Below are positions 45,755 through 54,174 of a stretch of 64,000 bases of DNA, one piece after another. This stretch comes from Pedobacter sp. SYP-B3415 (GTDB lineage Bacteria; Bacteroidota; Bacteroidia; Sphingobacteriales; Sphingobacteriaceae), in the NCBI RefSeq assembly GCF_004138205.1, contig NZ_RXNQ01000002.1, positions 62,001 through 126,000 of the forward strand, given 5' to 3'. Position 1 is the first letter of the stretch; every line of letters starts with the position of its first letter. The notes beneath the pieces were generated by a model. The model ran no database searches. It was not told where the DNA came from and worked only from the letters and a program-made list of their open reading frames with translations. The position numbers and the translations under genes were made by a program.

Positions 45755-46773
45755 GCCGAAATTTCTGTAGCTGCCGGTTCTTCATCTTCTTCTGTGCCGT
45801 ATTGGGTCTTAACCTCTTCTGAATAGATTCCTGCCTCATTGAGATACCGGCTGAATGCGGCAGTAAATCCGTGTGTTACATAAACCGTTTCGGCGCCGGT
45901 TTCTCCTATGGCCTCAATGAGCCCGGGCCAGTCAGCATGGTCGCTAAGGGCAAAACCGGCATCTGCACTCTGCCAGCGCCGGTGTGATCTGACCTGCATC
46001 CATCCTGAACATACGCCCGTTACCGGATTAATAAGTGTTTTTATCCACCGGCTTGTACGCATGGCAGGGGGTACGATCATGATGCCTTTTTGAAGTATAT
46101 CTTTTCCTGTTTCAGGTGTGATTCTTATCGTAGCCGGAAGCGGTACCCCCGATTGCTCAATCGCTTCATTCAGATTAGCAATTGAGCTGTGTACGTATAT
46201 AGGATATCTGCCTGCCAGAATATTGATCAATCTTTGTGCTTTGCCAAGGCTGTATGCAACCAAAACAGTGCTCTTGCCTTTCTGGATGTTATCCTCTGCC
46301 CAGCGTATGATTTCTGCAGCTACCATATCTTGTGGCTGCCATTTGTACACGGGCAGGCCGAAAGTACTTTCACTCACAAAACTATGGCATCTGACCGGCT
46401 CAAAAGGGGCGCTAATCCCGTCGTTCTCTGTTTTATAATCACCTGAAACCACGCAGATCTCGCCTTTATATTCTAAGCGTATCTGCGCTGACCCGATAAT
46501 ATGCCCTGCCGGGTGAAGGGAAATTTTTACGCCGTTTTTGGTTATACTTTTTCCGTAATCAAGCGTTTCTATTTTCAGATCTTCGCCGATTCGCCTGTGC
46601 AGAATTGGCTTGGTAAGCGTATGGCAAAGGTAATTGGCATTACCCGATTTTACATGGTCGCTGTGCCCATGTGTCGTGACGGCATAATCTACCGGGCGCC
46701 AGGGGTCGATATAAAAATCTCCCTGAGAACAATATATTCCCCTGTTGGTGAAGCTGATCAAACTCATTGTCAA
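45751..46773 (-). CDS. Ligase-associated DNA damage response exonuclease (beta-CASP)
   Basis: A 340-residue metallo-beta-lactamase/beta-CASP nuclease. The HxHxDH motif is THGHSDH (34-40), and a later GHIIGSAQIRLEY and SDHADW complete the metal and CASP parts. It is related to RNase J and CPSF73-type enzymes, but the operon context assigns it to DNA repair. It is the promoter-proximal gene of the four-gene operon and lies divergent to SatD across the palindrome array. Confidence 0.95.
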   Translation of the reverse strand: MTMSLISFTNRGIYCSQGDFYIDPWRPVDYAVTTHGHSDHVKSGNANYLCHTLTKPILHRRIGEDLKIETLDYGKSITKNGVKISLHPAGHIIGSAQIRLEYKGEICVVSGDYKTENDGISAPFEPVRCHSFVSESTFGLPVYKWQPQDMVAAEIIRWAEDNIQKGKSTVLVAYSLGKAQRLINILAGRYPIYVHSSIANLNEAIEQSGVPLPATIRITPETGKDILQKGIMIVPPAMRTSRWIKTLINPVTGVCSGWMQVRSHRRWQSADAGFALSDHADWPGLIEAIGETGAETVYVTHGFTAAFSRYLNEAGIYSEEVKTQYGTEEDEEPAATEISA

Positions 46774-46809
46774 GTAACAAACACTGTGTTTTTTAGTTTT
46801 ACCTATGTA

Positions 46810-46949
46810 AATTATCGGCGAAAAAGCCGATAATCATCAATTATCGGCAAAAACCCCGATAATCATCAATTATCGGCAAAAACCCCGATAATTAGTAATT
46901 ATCGGCAAAAACCCCGATAATTGTAATTATCGGCAAAAACCCCGATATT
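46810..46949. repeat. Five-unit palindromic operator-like array upstream of satD
   Basis: Five 25-base units start at 46810, 46839, 46868, 46897 and 46925, spaced 29, 29, 29 and 28 bases. Each has TTATCGG, an 8-base middle and CCGAT(A)A, so every unit is an inverted repeat; unit 1 is the most symmetric (ATTATCGGC/GCCGATAAT). Units 2-4 are identical in their 25-base core. The array ends 10 bases before the satD ATG and fills most of the divergent gap to the repair operon. It is most likely a multi-site operator, probably for SatD itself. Confidence 0.9.
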
Positions 46950-46959
46950 CATATCAGGC

Positions 46960-47583
46960 ATGAAAGCAATCATTACCGGAGACGTCATCAACTCGCGCCA
47001 GCTTGAAAAATCCTGGCTAAATGTTTTAAAGTCAGCACTTCGAAATCAGGCAGCATCTGATAAATACTGGGAAATTTTCAGGGGTGATAGTTTTCAGCTG
47101 CAGGTAGACGTTGATGAAGCACTATATGCCGCATTCTATATTAAAGCGTCAATGCGCACTATAAAAAATGGTGATATACGAATGGGGATAGGCATAGGCA
47201 ATGTGAGCAGGCAAACCGCTAAACTGACCGAGGCTATGGGAGAAGCATTTATCAATTCCGGTAAGGCCTTTGATCAGTTGGAAGAACAAAAAAACAGTCT
47301 CAGTTTTGTAAGCCCTGATACAGGTTTTGATAAACTTGTTAATCTGATGATTAGCCTCGTTTTAATCGCAGCTGATAACTGGAGCCCTGTGATGGCCGAA
47401 ACCGTCAAAATCGCAATGGAAAACAAATCCCTTGTACAGGCCGAGTTGGCAACTAAGATGTCTAAATCACAATCTTCTGTAAGTGAAGCTTTAAAGCGCG
47501 CTTATTATCAGGAGGTTATGAATGTTGATTATTTTTACCGTGAAGAACTTAACAAAATGTTACCCATATGGAAATCATCCTGA
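46960..47583 (+). CDS. SatD family protein with C-terminal HTH
   Basis: A 207-residue SatD-type protein starting MKAIITGDVINSR, the family's signature N-terminus. The first 130 residues form a nucleotide-cyclase-like alpha/beta part (RGDSFQLQVD, DIRMGIGIGNV). Residues about 155-181 form a helix-turn-helix (SLVQAELATKMSKSQSSVSE), so DNA binding is likely. It overlaps the DUF3307 gene by 16 bases. The five palindromes directly upstream suggest autoregulation; whether it also controls the divergent repair operon is open. Confidence 0.88.
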   Translation: MKAIITGDVINSRQLEKSWLNVLKSALRNQAASDKYWEIFRGDSFQLQVDVDEALYAAFYIKASMRTIKNGDIRMGIGIGNVSRQTAKLTEAMGEAFINSGKAFDQLEEQKNSLSFVSPDTGFDKLVNLMISLVLIAADNWSPVMAETVKIAMENKSLVQAELATKMSKSQSSVSEALKRAYYQEVMNVDYFYREELNKMLPIWKSS

Positions 47584-48287
47584 TCAAATTATCCATAGCA
47601 CATCTGTTAGGCGATTTTTTTCTGCAACCTGATAAATGGGTAGAAGAAAAAGAACGCTTGAAACTCAGATCAAGCAAGCTATACATCCATGTTGCCGTAC
47701 ATATAGCACTTACATTGATTGTGCTTTATAGTCTTGATTCGTGGAAAGCAGCCTTATTAATCGGCGTGTTTCACCTTGCCATAGACGCTGCAAAACTTTG
47801 GTTTCAAAAACCCCGGACAAAAAGGCTGTGGTTTTTTATAGATCAGATCTTACATTTTCTGACAATTTTTGCTGTAGCCTGGATCTGCACAGGAATGCCA
47901 AACATAAGTATTCCGGTAGCAATTCAACCGAACGTCTGGCTGCTGATCTGTTTTGCGCTGTTTCTTACCATGCCTGCGGCGACCATGATCCGTGTAGTTA
48001 TTGCCCGTTGGATCCCTGACTCATCATTGGGAGCCTCAGGCAGTCAAAAATCATTGCAGGATGCGGGAAAATTCATCGGGATCCTGGAAAGACTTTTGAT
48101 TTATGTATTCGTGTTAACCAATCATTTTGAAGCGGTGGGATTCCTGCTTGCTGCTAAGTCTATTTTCAGGTTTGGAGATCTGAAAGAGGCTCATGACATA
48201 AAGCTCACAGAGTACGTATTGATTGGTACACTGCTAAGTTTTGGTATAGCAATAATTGTAGCACTGGGCACTACCTTTATTATATAA
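47568..48287 (+). CDS. DUF3307 domain-containing membrane protein
   Basis: A 239-residue polytopic protein. The start LSIAHLLGDFFLQPDKWVEEK is the conserved DUF3307 signature (here at about 6-26), followed by four to six further hydrophobic segments. It lies in an operon with SatD (overlapping start), a pairing seen widely in bacteria. Function is unknown; the conserved HLLGDF motif carries charged residues in a helix, hinting at a catalytic or ion-binding site. Confidence 0.9.
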   Translation: MEIILIKLSIAHLLGDFFLQPDKWVEEKERLKLRSSKLYIHVAVHIALTLIVLYSLDSWKAALLIGVFHLAIDAAKLWFQKPRTKRLWFFIDQILHFLTIFAVAWICTGMPNISIPVAIQPNVWLLICFALFLTMPAATMIRVVIARWIPDSSLGASGSQKSLQDAGKFIGILERLLIYVFVLTNHFEAVGFLLAAKSIFRFGDLKEAHDIKLTEYVLIGTLLSFGIAIIVALGTTFII

Positions 48288-48290
48288 AAA

Positions 48291-48315
48291 TGCCCCCGGA
48301 AAACTTCCGGAGGCA
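48291..48315. terminator. Bidirectional terminator between DUF3307 and S9 peptidase
   Basis: TGCCCCCGGAA, loop AAC and TTCCGGAGGCA form the stem, with A and T flanks; one mismatch pair is included. Confidence 0.85.
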
Positions 48316-48329
48316 AATTTTACGGAGCA

Positions 48330-50492
48330 TTATCTCGCACCCGGCGGACAGTGTTCCTTCAGGAATTTAGTGTACGTTAAACTAAGATGCGCACCGGTTC
48401 CTTCGCCCTCAGAGATACTGTGCGTACGGTTTGGATAAGACATCATTTGAAACGTTTTACCATGCTTGATCAGTTCGTTAACAAGCATCTCTGCATTCTG
48501 GTAATGTACGTTGTCGTCGCCGGTTCCATGAATATACAACAAGTTTCCCTTCAGATTTTTTGCATACGTTATTGGAGAACCTTTTACATAAGCTTCTGTA
48601 GTTTTTAATGGTGATCCCATATAACGTTCCTGATAAATGTTGTCATATGTCAGTTGGTTTCCAACCGCTGCTATAGCAATTCCGGTCTGATAAATTTCCG
48701 GATACTGGAAAAGCAGATTCAGCGTTGAAGATCCGCCGCCGCTCCAGCCCCAGACAGCTACGCGATCTGCATCGAGATATTTATGTGTGGAAAGAAGCTT
48801 TTTAGCGCCCATTGCCTGGTCGCGAATATTGAGCGTACCAATTTTCTGAAAGATGCTTTTTCGCCATTCCCGGCCTTTAGGGGCTGGCGCACCACGGTTT
48901 TCAAGCGAAACGTAAACATAGCCGTCAGCGCTCATATCGCCCGCATACAGAAAATTACGCCCGGCGCCCCATGTATCTGTTACGGTTTGAGAAGCCGGTT
49001 CGCCATATACGTAAAAGACAACAGGATATTTTTTTGAAGGATCGAAATTCGACGGTTTTTGCATCCAGCCATCCAGCGTTATCCCGTCTTCAGTTGTGAC
49101 CTGGAAGAACTCTGCCTTATTTTTAGGCGGGGTCTTTTTTGCAAGCTGATTGGTAAGACTACCATCCATCGATAGCGGAGTTCCGGTACTCATATTCAGC
49201 CACTCCTGAATAGGCGATACAGTTGAACTGCTGAAGTTATGTCTGGCGTAGGTGCCTGCCGGTGATATGTCATAATTGTGCGTACCCGGAAAAACGCTTG
49301 GGGTTACCTGCTCAAGCTTTCCTTTTCCGTCCAACCTGGTTTTGTAAAGATATTTCTGAGTAGCATTGTTCGGAGAGGCCAAAAAGTATACGTAATTGTT
49401 TTTTTCATAGACTAGCTTCAAATCTATGACATCGTAATCACCCTTTGTAATCAGTGAAGATTTTTTTCCGTCACTACTCATCCTGTAGAGATGTTTCCAG
49501 CCGTCTTTTTCGCTTTGCCAGATAAACTCTTTGCCGTTATTTATCCAGTTCCATCCCGGTGCCGCGTCTATCCAGGCTTTATCCTTCTCAGAATAGATTT
49601 CCTTGGCGTTACCATTAGCAGCATCGCCAATAAATAATCTGCTTTCATTTTGTTCCCTGTTTAACTGTTGCAGAATGACTGTCGCAGTATTTGGAATCCA
49701 CTCCATACGGGGAATGTAATGCTGTATCTTGTCACCCGGAACATTCAACCAGAGCGTTTTTGCACTTGCTACATTGACTATCCCGATTTTACAGGATGAC
49801 GGATCCTGGCCAACCTTTGGGTATTCAACCGGAATGGTGTATGAATAGATTGAATCCACATTATCGATCATTAGAAAATTCTTGATCTTACTGGCATCTA
49901 TCTGCCAGTAAGCGATAGATTTACCATCAGGGCTCCACCTGAAACCGTCTCGGCAATCAAATTCCTCTTCATAGGCCCAGTCGAAAGTGCCATTGATTAA
50001 CCGACGGGTACCGTCAGTTGTTAATGCTCTGGTTGTTCCGGTCGTCAGATCATCGACATACAGGTTGTGCTCACTAACGTAAGCGACTTCAGCGCCGGAC
50101 GGCGAGAACTTAGCAAACATCAAAGAAGAAGCAGGCCTGTCCCGGCCAACCTTGGTCAATTTTTGTGATCTTAGATCCAATACCCAATAATCTCCGCGGG
50201 TATCATAGCGCCATACGCGCTTGCTGTTAGTGTAAATAAGCGCCTTGGAACCATCAGAAGAAAATGCAAAGTCGCGGATGTTTATCTGCTGTCCGTTATG
50301 TTTAAGCTGCGCTGCATTGACAAGTATCTTGCGCTCGTTCTTCGGTAACGTAACAACAATCAGGTTTCCACGTTCAACGGTATAGTAACCGCTTCCATCC
50401 GTTGTCCAGCGAATCTGCTGCCCTGAAGCAGGAAGAATTGCGCAAATACAGATAAAGGCTGATAAAATCCACTTAGCCGTTTTTATAATCAT
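48330..50492 (-). CDS. S9 family peptidase, dipeptidyl peptidase IV type
   Basis: A 720-residue secreted enzyme with a signal peptide (cleaved near PASGQQI, residue about 26), a DPPIV N-terminal beta-propeller (SPDGKSIAYWQID, YEEEFDCRDGFRWS with the substrate-binding acidic pair) and a C-terminal hydrolase domain. The nucleophile is in GWSGGGSS (about S584), the acid in HGTGDDNVH and the histidine in YPNRTHSI. It should remove dipeptides from Xaa-Pro N-termini in the periplasm. It is monocistronic, with terminators at both ends. Confidence 0.95.
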   Translation of the reverse strand: MIIKTAKWILSAFICICAILPASGQQIRWTTDGSGYYTVERGNLIVVTLPKNERKILVNAAQLKHNGQQINIRDFAFSSDGSKALIYTNSKRVWRYDTRGDYWVLDLRSQKLTKVGRDRPASSLMFAKFSPSGAEVAYVSEHNLYVDDLTTGTTRALTTDGTRRLINGTFDWAYEEEFDCRDGFRWSPDGKSIAYWQIDASKIKNFLMIDNVDSIYSYTIPVEYPKVGQDPSSCKIGIVNVASAKTLWLNVPGDKIQHYIPRMEWIPNTATVILQQLNREQNESRLFIGDAANGNAKEIYSEKDKAWIDAAPGWNWINNGKEFIWQSEKDGWKHLYRMSSDGKKSSLITKGDYDVIDLKLVYEKNNYVYFLASPNNATQKYLYKTRLDGKGKLEQVTPSVFPGTHNYDISPAGTYARHNFSSSTVSPIQEWLNMSTGTPLSMDGSLTNQLAKKTPPKNKAEFFQVTTEDGITLDGWMQKPSNFDPSKKYPVVFYVYGEPASQTVTDTWGAGRNFLYAGDMSADGYVYVSLENRGAPAPKGREWRKSIFQKIGTLNIRDQAMGAKKLLSTHKYLDADRVAVWGWSGGGSSTLNLLFQYPEIYQTGIAIAAVGNQLTYDNIYQERYMGSPLKTTEAYVKGSPITYAKNLKGNLLYIHGTGDDNVHYQNAEMLVNELIKHGKTFQMMSYPNRTHSISEGEGTGAHLSLTYTKFLKEHCPPGAR

Positions 50493-50516
50493 AAATCTGT
50501 CTGTTAAAAATTGAAT

Positions 50517-50563
50517 AAAAAAAAACTTCCCGACCGCCCTTTTAGCTCAGGAGGATCGGGAAG
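50517..50563 (-). terminator. Terminator after the DUF4412-like gene
   Basis: On the minus strand CTTCCCGATCC, a larger loop, and GGTCGGGAAG are followed by nine T residues. This ends the operon that starts with the PorV-like gene. Confidence 0.88.
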
Positions 50564-50583
50564 CTGGTTATCGATTTTTTAAA

Positions 50584-51261
50584 TTATTCGCCGCCGCCCA
50601 TTTTCATCAAGTCTTCCATCGTCGTTACTTCATAACCACCTGGAACCTCAATTGACAAGGCGCCCACTTTTTCTTCTTTAAGCGCTTTCAGAGTAGCAGT
50701 AATTCCCACACCATTCTGAACGATGCTGTATTTCACCGGAAATGCCTTGAGATCAGGGAAATAACTTGCTGCACCTACTTGTGGAAGCTCGACGTCTTTG
50801 GTAGCCCAAAGTTCATGAGTTCCGCCTTTGTCATCCTTGTATGTATACTTTTCGGAATTGTATCCGGCAATCGTCTGCTTCTCGCCGGTAGGTTTAAAGT
50901 CGCTATATTTTGTAGCGCCAAGTGCCTTTTCAATTTCTGCTTTACTTTGTTTAACAGCATACTGTTTCTGAGCTACAGGTACATCAACGAGCATGATACC
51001 GGTTTTTTGCGCGTTGTCTGTAATGATACTGATAAGTGCCGGACCCTGCTCCATATTGATCTTAGTCAGGTTACCATTGAACTTGATTTTTGTTTCATTA
51101 GGCAAAGGCATACCCTGCATCATTTGTTTTTGCTCATCGGTAAGCTTGTACTCTACGCCATAAGTAAGCGAACCCTCATTGATCTTTTTCTGAGCCTGAG
51201 CGTAGATGGCAGAACTTGCCAAGATAAGAGCAAGTACACCAGTTTTAATTGATTTGAACAT
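50584..51261 (-). CDS. Secreted DUF4412-like protein
   Basis: A 225-residue protein with a signal peptide (ends near AQAQKK, about residue 23). It begins GSLTYGVEYKLTDEQKQMM, and the pattern of repeated beta strands, with INMEQGPALISIITDN, resembles DUF4412 lipid-binding-like beta-barrel proteins. It is probably periplasmic. It is the last gene of the operon, 18 bases behind the enoyl-CoA hydratase. No direct tie to its neighbours is apparent. Confidence 0.65.
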   Translation of the reverse strand: MFKSIKTGVLALILASSAIYAQAQKKINEGSLTYGVEYKLTDEQKQMMQGMPLPNETKIKFNGNLTKINMEQGPALISIITDNAQKTGIMLVDVPVAQKQYAVKQSKAEIEKALGATKYSDFKPTGEKQTIAGYNSEKYTYKDDKGGTHELWATKDVELPQVGAASYFPDLKAFPVKYSIVQNGVGITATLKALKEEKVGALSIEVPGGYEVTTMEDLMKMGGGE

Positions 51262-51279
51262 ATAAGTTTAATTAATATT

Positions 51280-52056
51280 TTACCAGGTAAGTTTGTTTTT
51301 TGATAGAAAGGATCTGATACCTTTTTTGAAATCGTCACTTTCCCTCACTTCTGCATTCAGTTCAACAGCATATTCCAGGTTATCATGTAATGGCCCGTCT
51401 GACGTTCTCGAAATTAGTTGTTTTGTAACGGCCAATGAATGTTCAGAGTTGTTGTTGCACAAATTTATAGCAAATTCATTTACCTTTTGATTAATTTCGC
51501 TCTTTTTTGTTACGAAATTGATCAGGCCGTAGTTAGCAGCCTCTTCAGCGCTGAACGTTCGCCCTGTAAGAAGTAATTCTCTGGCAATCCCAGGGGGGAT
51601 TTTTTTAACCAGAAAACATGCAACTATAGCAGGAACAAAACCGATTCTTGTTTCGGTATATCCGAACATCGCATCAGGCACCGCAAAAATGATATCACAT
51701 ACTGCTGCCAGGCCGCATCCGCCAGCAATTGCATGGCCCTCAACCTGCGCGATCACGACCTTTTCCAGATTATAGATCAGCGAGAAAAGCTCCGCCAGAT
51801 TTTGAGAATCTACCAAATTTTCATCGCGGCTGTTCCGGCTGATTTCTTCAAGATAAGCCAGATCGGCGCCGGCACTGAAACTTACGCCTGAGGCTTTTAA
51901 GATGATAACCTTAACGCCAGGATCGTCTGCCGCTTTCCGGAACGCCTCTTTCAATCCTGCAATAAGTGCGGGATTTAAGGCATTCCGTTTTTCAGGCCTG
52001 TTCAAAGTGATCGAGGCAATTCGCTGATCTACAGAGTAAAGAATGATTTGTTCCAA
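51280..52056 (-). CDS. Enoyl-CoA hydratase/isomerase family protein
   Basis: A 258-residue crotonase-fold enzyme with FSAGADLAYLEEI (CoA oxyanion hole) and GHAIAGGCGLAAVCD (second oxyanion segment), then YTETRIGFVPA. The substrate is not deducible; methylglutaconyl-CoA hydratase-like and general enoyl-CoA hydratase roles are possible. It lies 23 bases behind the comEC gene on the same strand, so it is cotranscribed with, but not obviously related to, DNA uptake. Confidence 0.92.
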   Translation of the reverse strand: MEQIILYSVDQRIASITLNRPEKRNALNPALIAGLKEAFRKAADDPGVKVIILKASGVSFSAGADLAYLEEISRNSRDENLVDSQNLAELFSLIYNLEKVVIAQVEGHAIAGGCGLAAVCDIIFAVPDAMFGYTETRIGFVPAIVACFLVKKIPPGIARELLLTGRTFSAEEAANYGLINFVTKKSEINQKVNEFAINLCNNNSEHSLAVTKQLISRTSDGPLHDNLEYAVELNAEVRESDDFKKGIRSFLSKNKLTW

Positions 52057-52079
52057 TTAACGACTTTTTCCAAATATAA

Positions 52080-54155
52080 TCATCGGCGGTAATTCTCTTC
52101 CGGCTCTTTTGAAATATCTATAACTAACGCCGGCTCCTGCCTCAAGGAAATAAATTTTATGTTTTTCGTGTTTATCATCTCAGACAAGGAACTGGTAACA
52201 GAATAACTGCAGGTTCCATCGGCGATAATGATTCCCTTAAATGTGTTTAATCTCTCCAGATTTTTCTGCGTTTTTATAGCATTCAGCCAGAGAATGCTGG
52301 CCGCAGGGGCGTTTAAATGAGTCATTGTTTGGTGGAAAAGCAGGATCTGTTTGTTTCGGAACCGAAGCGCCCGTGTACTGCCAGGTGACGACTGAGTTGT
52401 CTTGATCGAAACATCCCGGACCTGAAGACTATCCAGCGATGGTTTGATGTTATTCCTGTAAATTTTACTTTCCGTATCAAGGTCTGTGAATATGGTGGCT
52501 CGCCGGCCACTTATAAATGCAGTAGCATAATGATTTCTGATGCTGTAAAAGATAATAAGTTGTCGTTTCGAAATACTGATGTTCTTAAACGCCAGTTGTG
52601 TTTCCAGGCTAAGCCAGGCAGCAAGCGCAGCAATAAGCCAAGCGCCCTTTCGCGAATACGCAGCGGCGGTGAATAGTGTTATGGCAAGCACGAGGATTCC
52701 AGTTTGGAAAAACGAAAGCCAGATTTGGTCAACGATCGCTCCCGGAAGTTGAGCCATCCACTTAAGGCCGCCATTCATCAGAATAATTAAAAATTCGATT
52801 ACCGGTCCAAGAAAGGTTAAGCGAAAAACCAATAATGCCATCCCAAGATACATCACCAGCGACACCGGCAGGGTTAAAAAAAGATTTGCAGGCAAAAAAA
52901 ATGTCGGAAACTGATGAAAGTAATAAATGCTTAGCGGGTAGGTGCTGATTTGCGCAGATAAAGAGGTGGCGCACAATCTCCATGTCTGATCAGCGATGTA
53001 GTTGTTGAACGGCATAATTTTATAAATAGGATGTTGAAACGCCAGTAGCCCAAGCACCGACAAAAATGATAACTGGAAGCCAGCATCATTCAATAGAAAC
53101 GGCTCAATATTCAATAACAGGAATGCAGAAAAGGCCAACGTATTGTATGCATTTGTATTTCGCCCGGATGCCTCTGCAATAATAAATACGCTGATCATAA
53201 CGGCCGCCCGCAGCACAGAAGGTGAGAAGCCGGTCAATAGTGCGTACATCCAAATGATCATCGCTGAGATGACAGGCTTTAACCAACGGCTAAACCATTT
53301 CTTTCTTATTTGTTTTAGTATCTGCTGCAAGACAAGGTAAACAAGGGCCATATGCATACCGGAGACTGATAAGGCATGAATAGTTCCGGTTTGCGCATAG
53401 GCGTCCAATACGTCGCTGCTTAATTCGGTCCTCAATCCAAGCAGGAGGGTAGCTGCCACCGCGCGTGCTCCCGTGTCGGCTATAGATTCCGCCAGGATTT
53501 CTGCGCAATTTCGCCGCATCAGTAAGGCATATCTCTTCAACAAGTTGCCACCGGCGGAGTCGAGCTTTTTGAAATGACCTGGCGATATGAGGGTAGTATG
53601 ATATATATTTTTAGTTGCCAACCACTTTTTATAATGGAACTGAGCAGGATTAAGCGGTGGTTTGGTTTCTGTAAAATCTCCTTTGATTAAAATGAGATCG
53701 CCGTAAGAGAGGTTTCCAGCCGGTTTTAAGATGTTTAATTGAATATGACCGGTGGCAAAATCTTTCTGGTCTTTCGATACCACTGATTCAACCGCGCCGG
53801 TAGCAGTAATTAATTTTCCGGTCGTCCTTGGGTCGTCGGCAATCATGACCTCAAGAAAGTCTGCACGCAACCGGCTGAAATGATTCCTGGCAACTCGTTC
53901 ATCAGCGGTCTGGAAAGCCCAGAATCCGCCAAAGATAGCGGTGACCATACAAACAAGGCCGGGCAGCAGCTTGTGTCTGTTAAAATGAAGTTTCAAAAAG
54001 CAGGCAGTACCTATAGCGCTAAAACACACCATAAGCAGGGCAATTTCTCCTGCAACAGCAAGCTTGATACCGGATGCAGCAATGAGCATCCCCGCTATCC
54101 ATGCAGAAAGTATCCGCACAAACACAACTTCAGCTGAAAAAACAGGCGCCTTCAT
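52080..54155 (-). CDS. ComEC/Rec2 family DNA channel protein
   Basis: A 691-residue polytopic inner-membrane protein. The N-terminus has hydrophobic segments and a DUF4131-like periplasmic beta domain. The Competence domain follows with ALLLGLRTELS-like, SGMHMALVY and LTGFSPSVLRAAVM motifs, which form the channel for single-stranded DNA entry. The C-terminal 130 residues lack the HxHxDH metallo-beta-lactamase site found in some ComEC proteins. It sits in an operon behind an HHH-barrel protein (19 bases upstream), which points to DNA uptake. Confidence 0.94.
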   Translation of the reverse strand: MKAPVFSAEVVFVRILSAWIAGMLIAASGIKLAVAGEIALLMVCFSAIGTACFLKLHFNRHKLLPGLVCMVTAIFGGFWAFQTADERVARNHFSRLRADFLEVMIADDPRTTGKLITATGAVESVVSKDQKDFATGHIQLNILKPAGNLSYGDLILIKGDFTETKPPLNPAQFHYKKWLATKNIYHTTLISPGHFKKLDSAGGNLLKRYALLMRRNCAEILAESIADTGARAVAATLLLGLRTELSSDVLDAYAQTGTIHALSVSGMHMALVYLVLQQILKQIRKKWFSRWLKPVISAMIIWMYALLTGFSPSVLRAAVMISVFIIAEASGRNTNAYNTLAFSAFLLLNIEPFLLNDAGFQLSFLSVLGLLAFQHPIYKIMPFNNYIADQTWRLCATSLSAQISTYPLSIYYFHQFPTFFLPANLFLTLPVSLVMYLGMALLVFRLTFLGPVIEFLIILMNGGLKWMAQLPGAIVDQIWLSFFQTGILVLAITLFTAAAYSRKGAWLIAALAAWLSLETQLAFKNISISKRQLIIFYSIRNHYATAFISGRRATIFTDLDTESKIYRNNIKPSLDSLQVRDVSIKTTQSSPGSTRALRFRNKQILLFHQTMTHLNAPAASILWLNAIKTQKNLERLNTFKGIIIADGTCSYSVTSSLSEMINTKNIKFISLRQEPALVIDISKEPEENYRR

Positions 54156-54174
54156 AGATCCTTTGCAGCAACGC

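Noticed and set aside
46810..46949. Regular repeats resembling a CRISPR array
   Set aside because: Each unit is itself an inverted repeat, the gaps are 3-4 bases, there are no unique spacers of 30 or more bases and no cas genes nearby.
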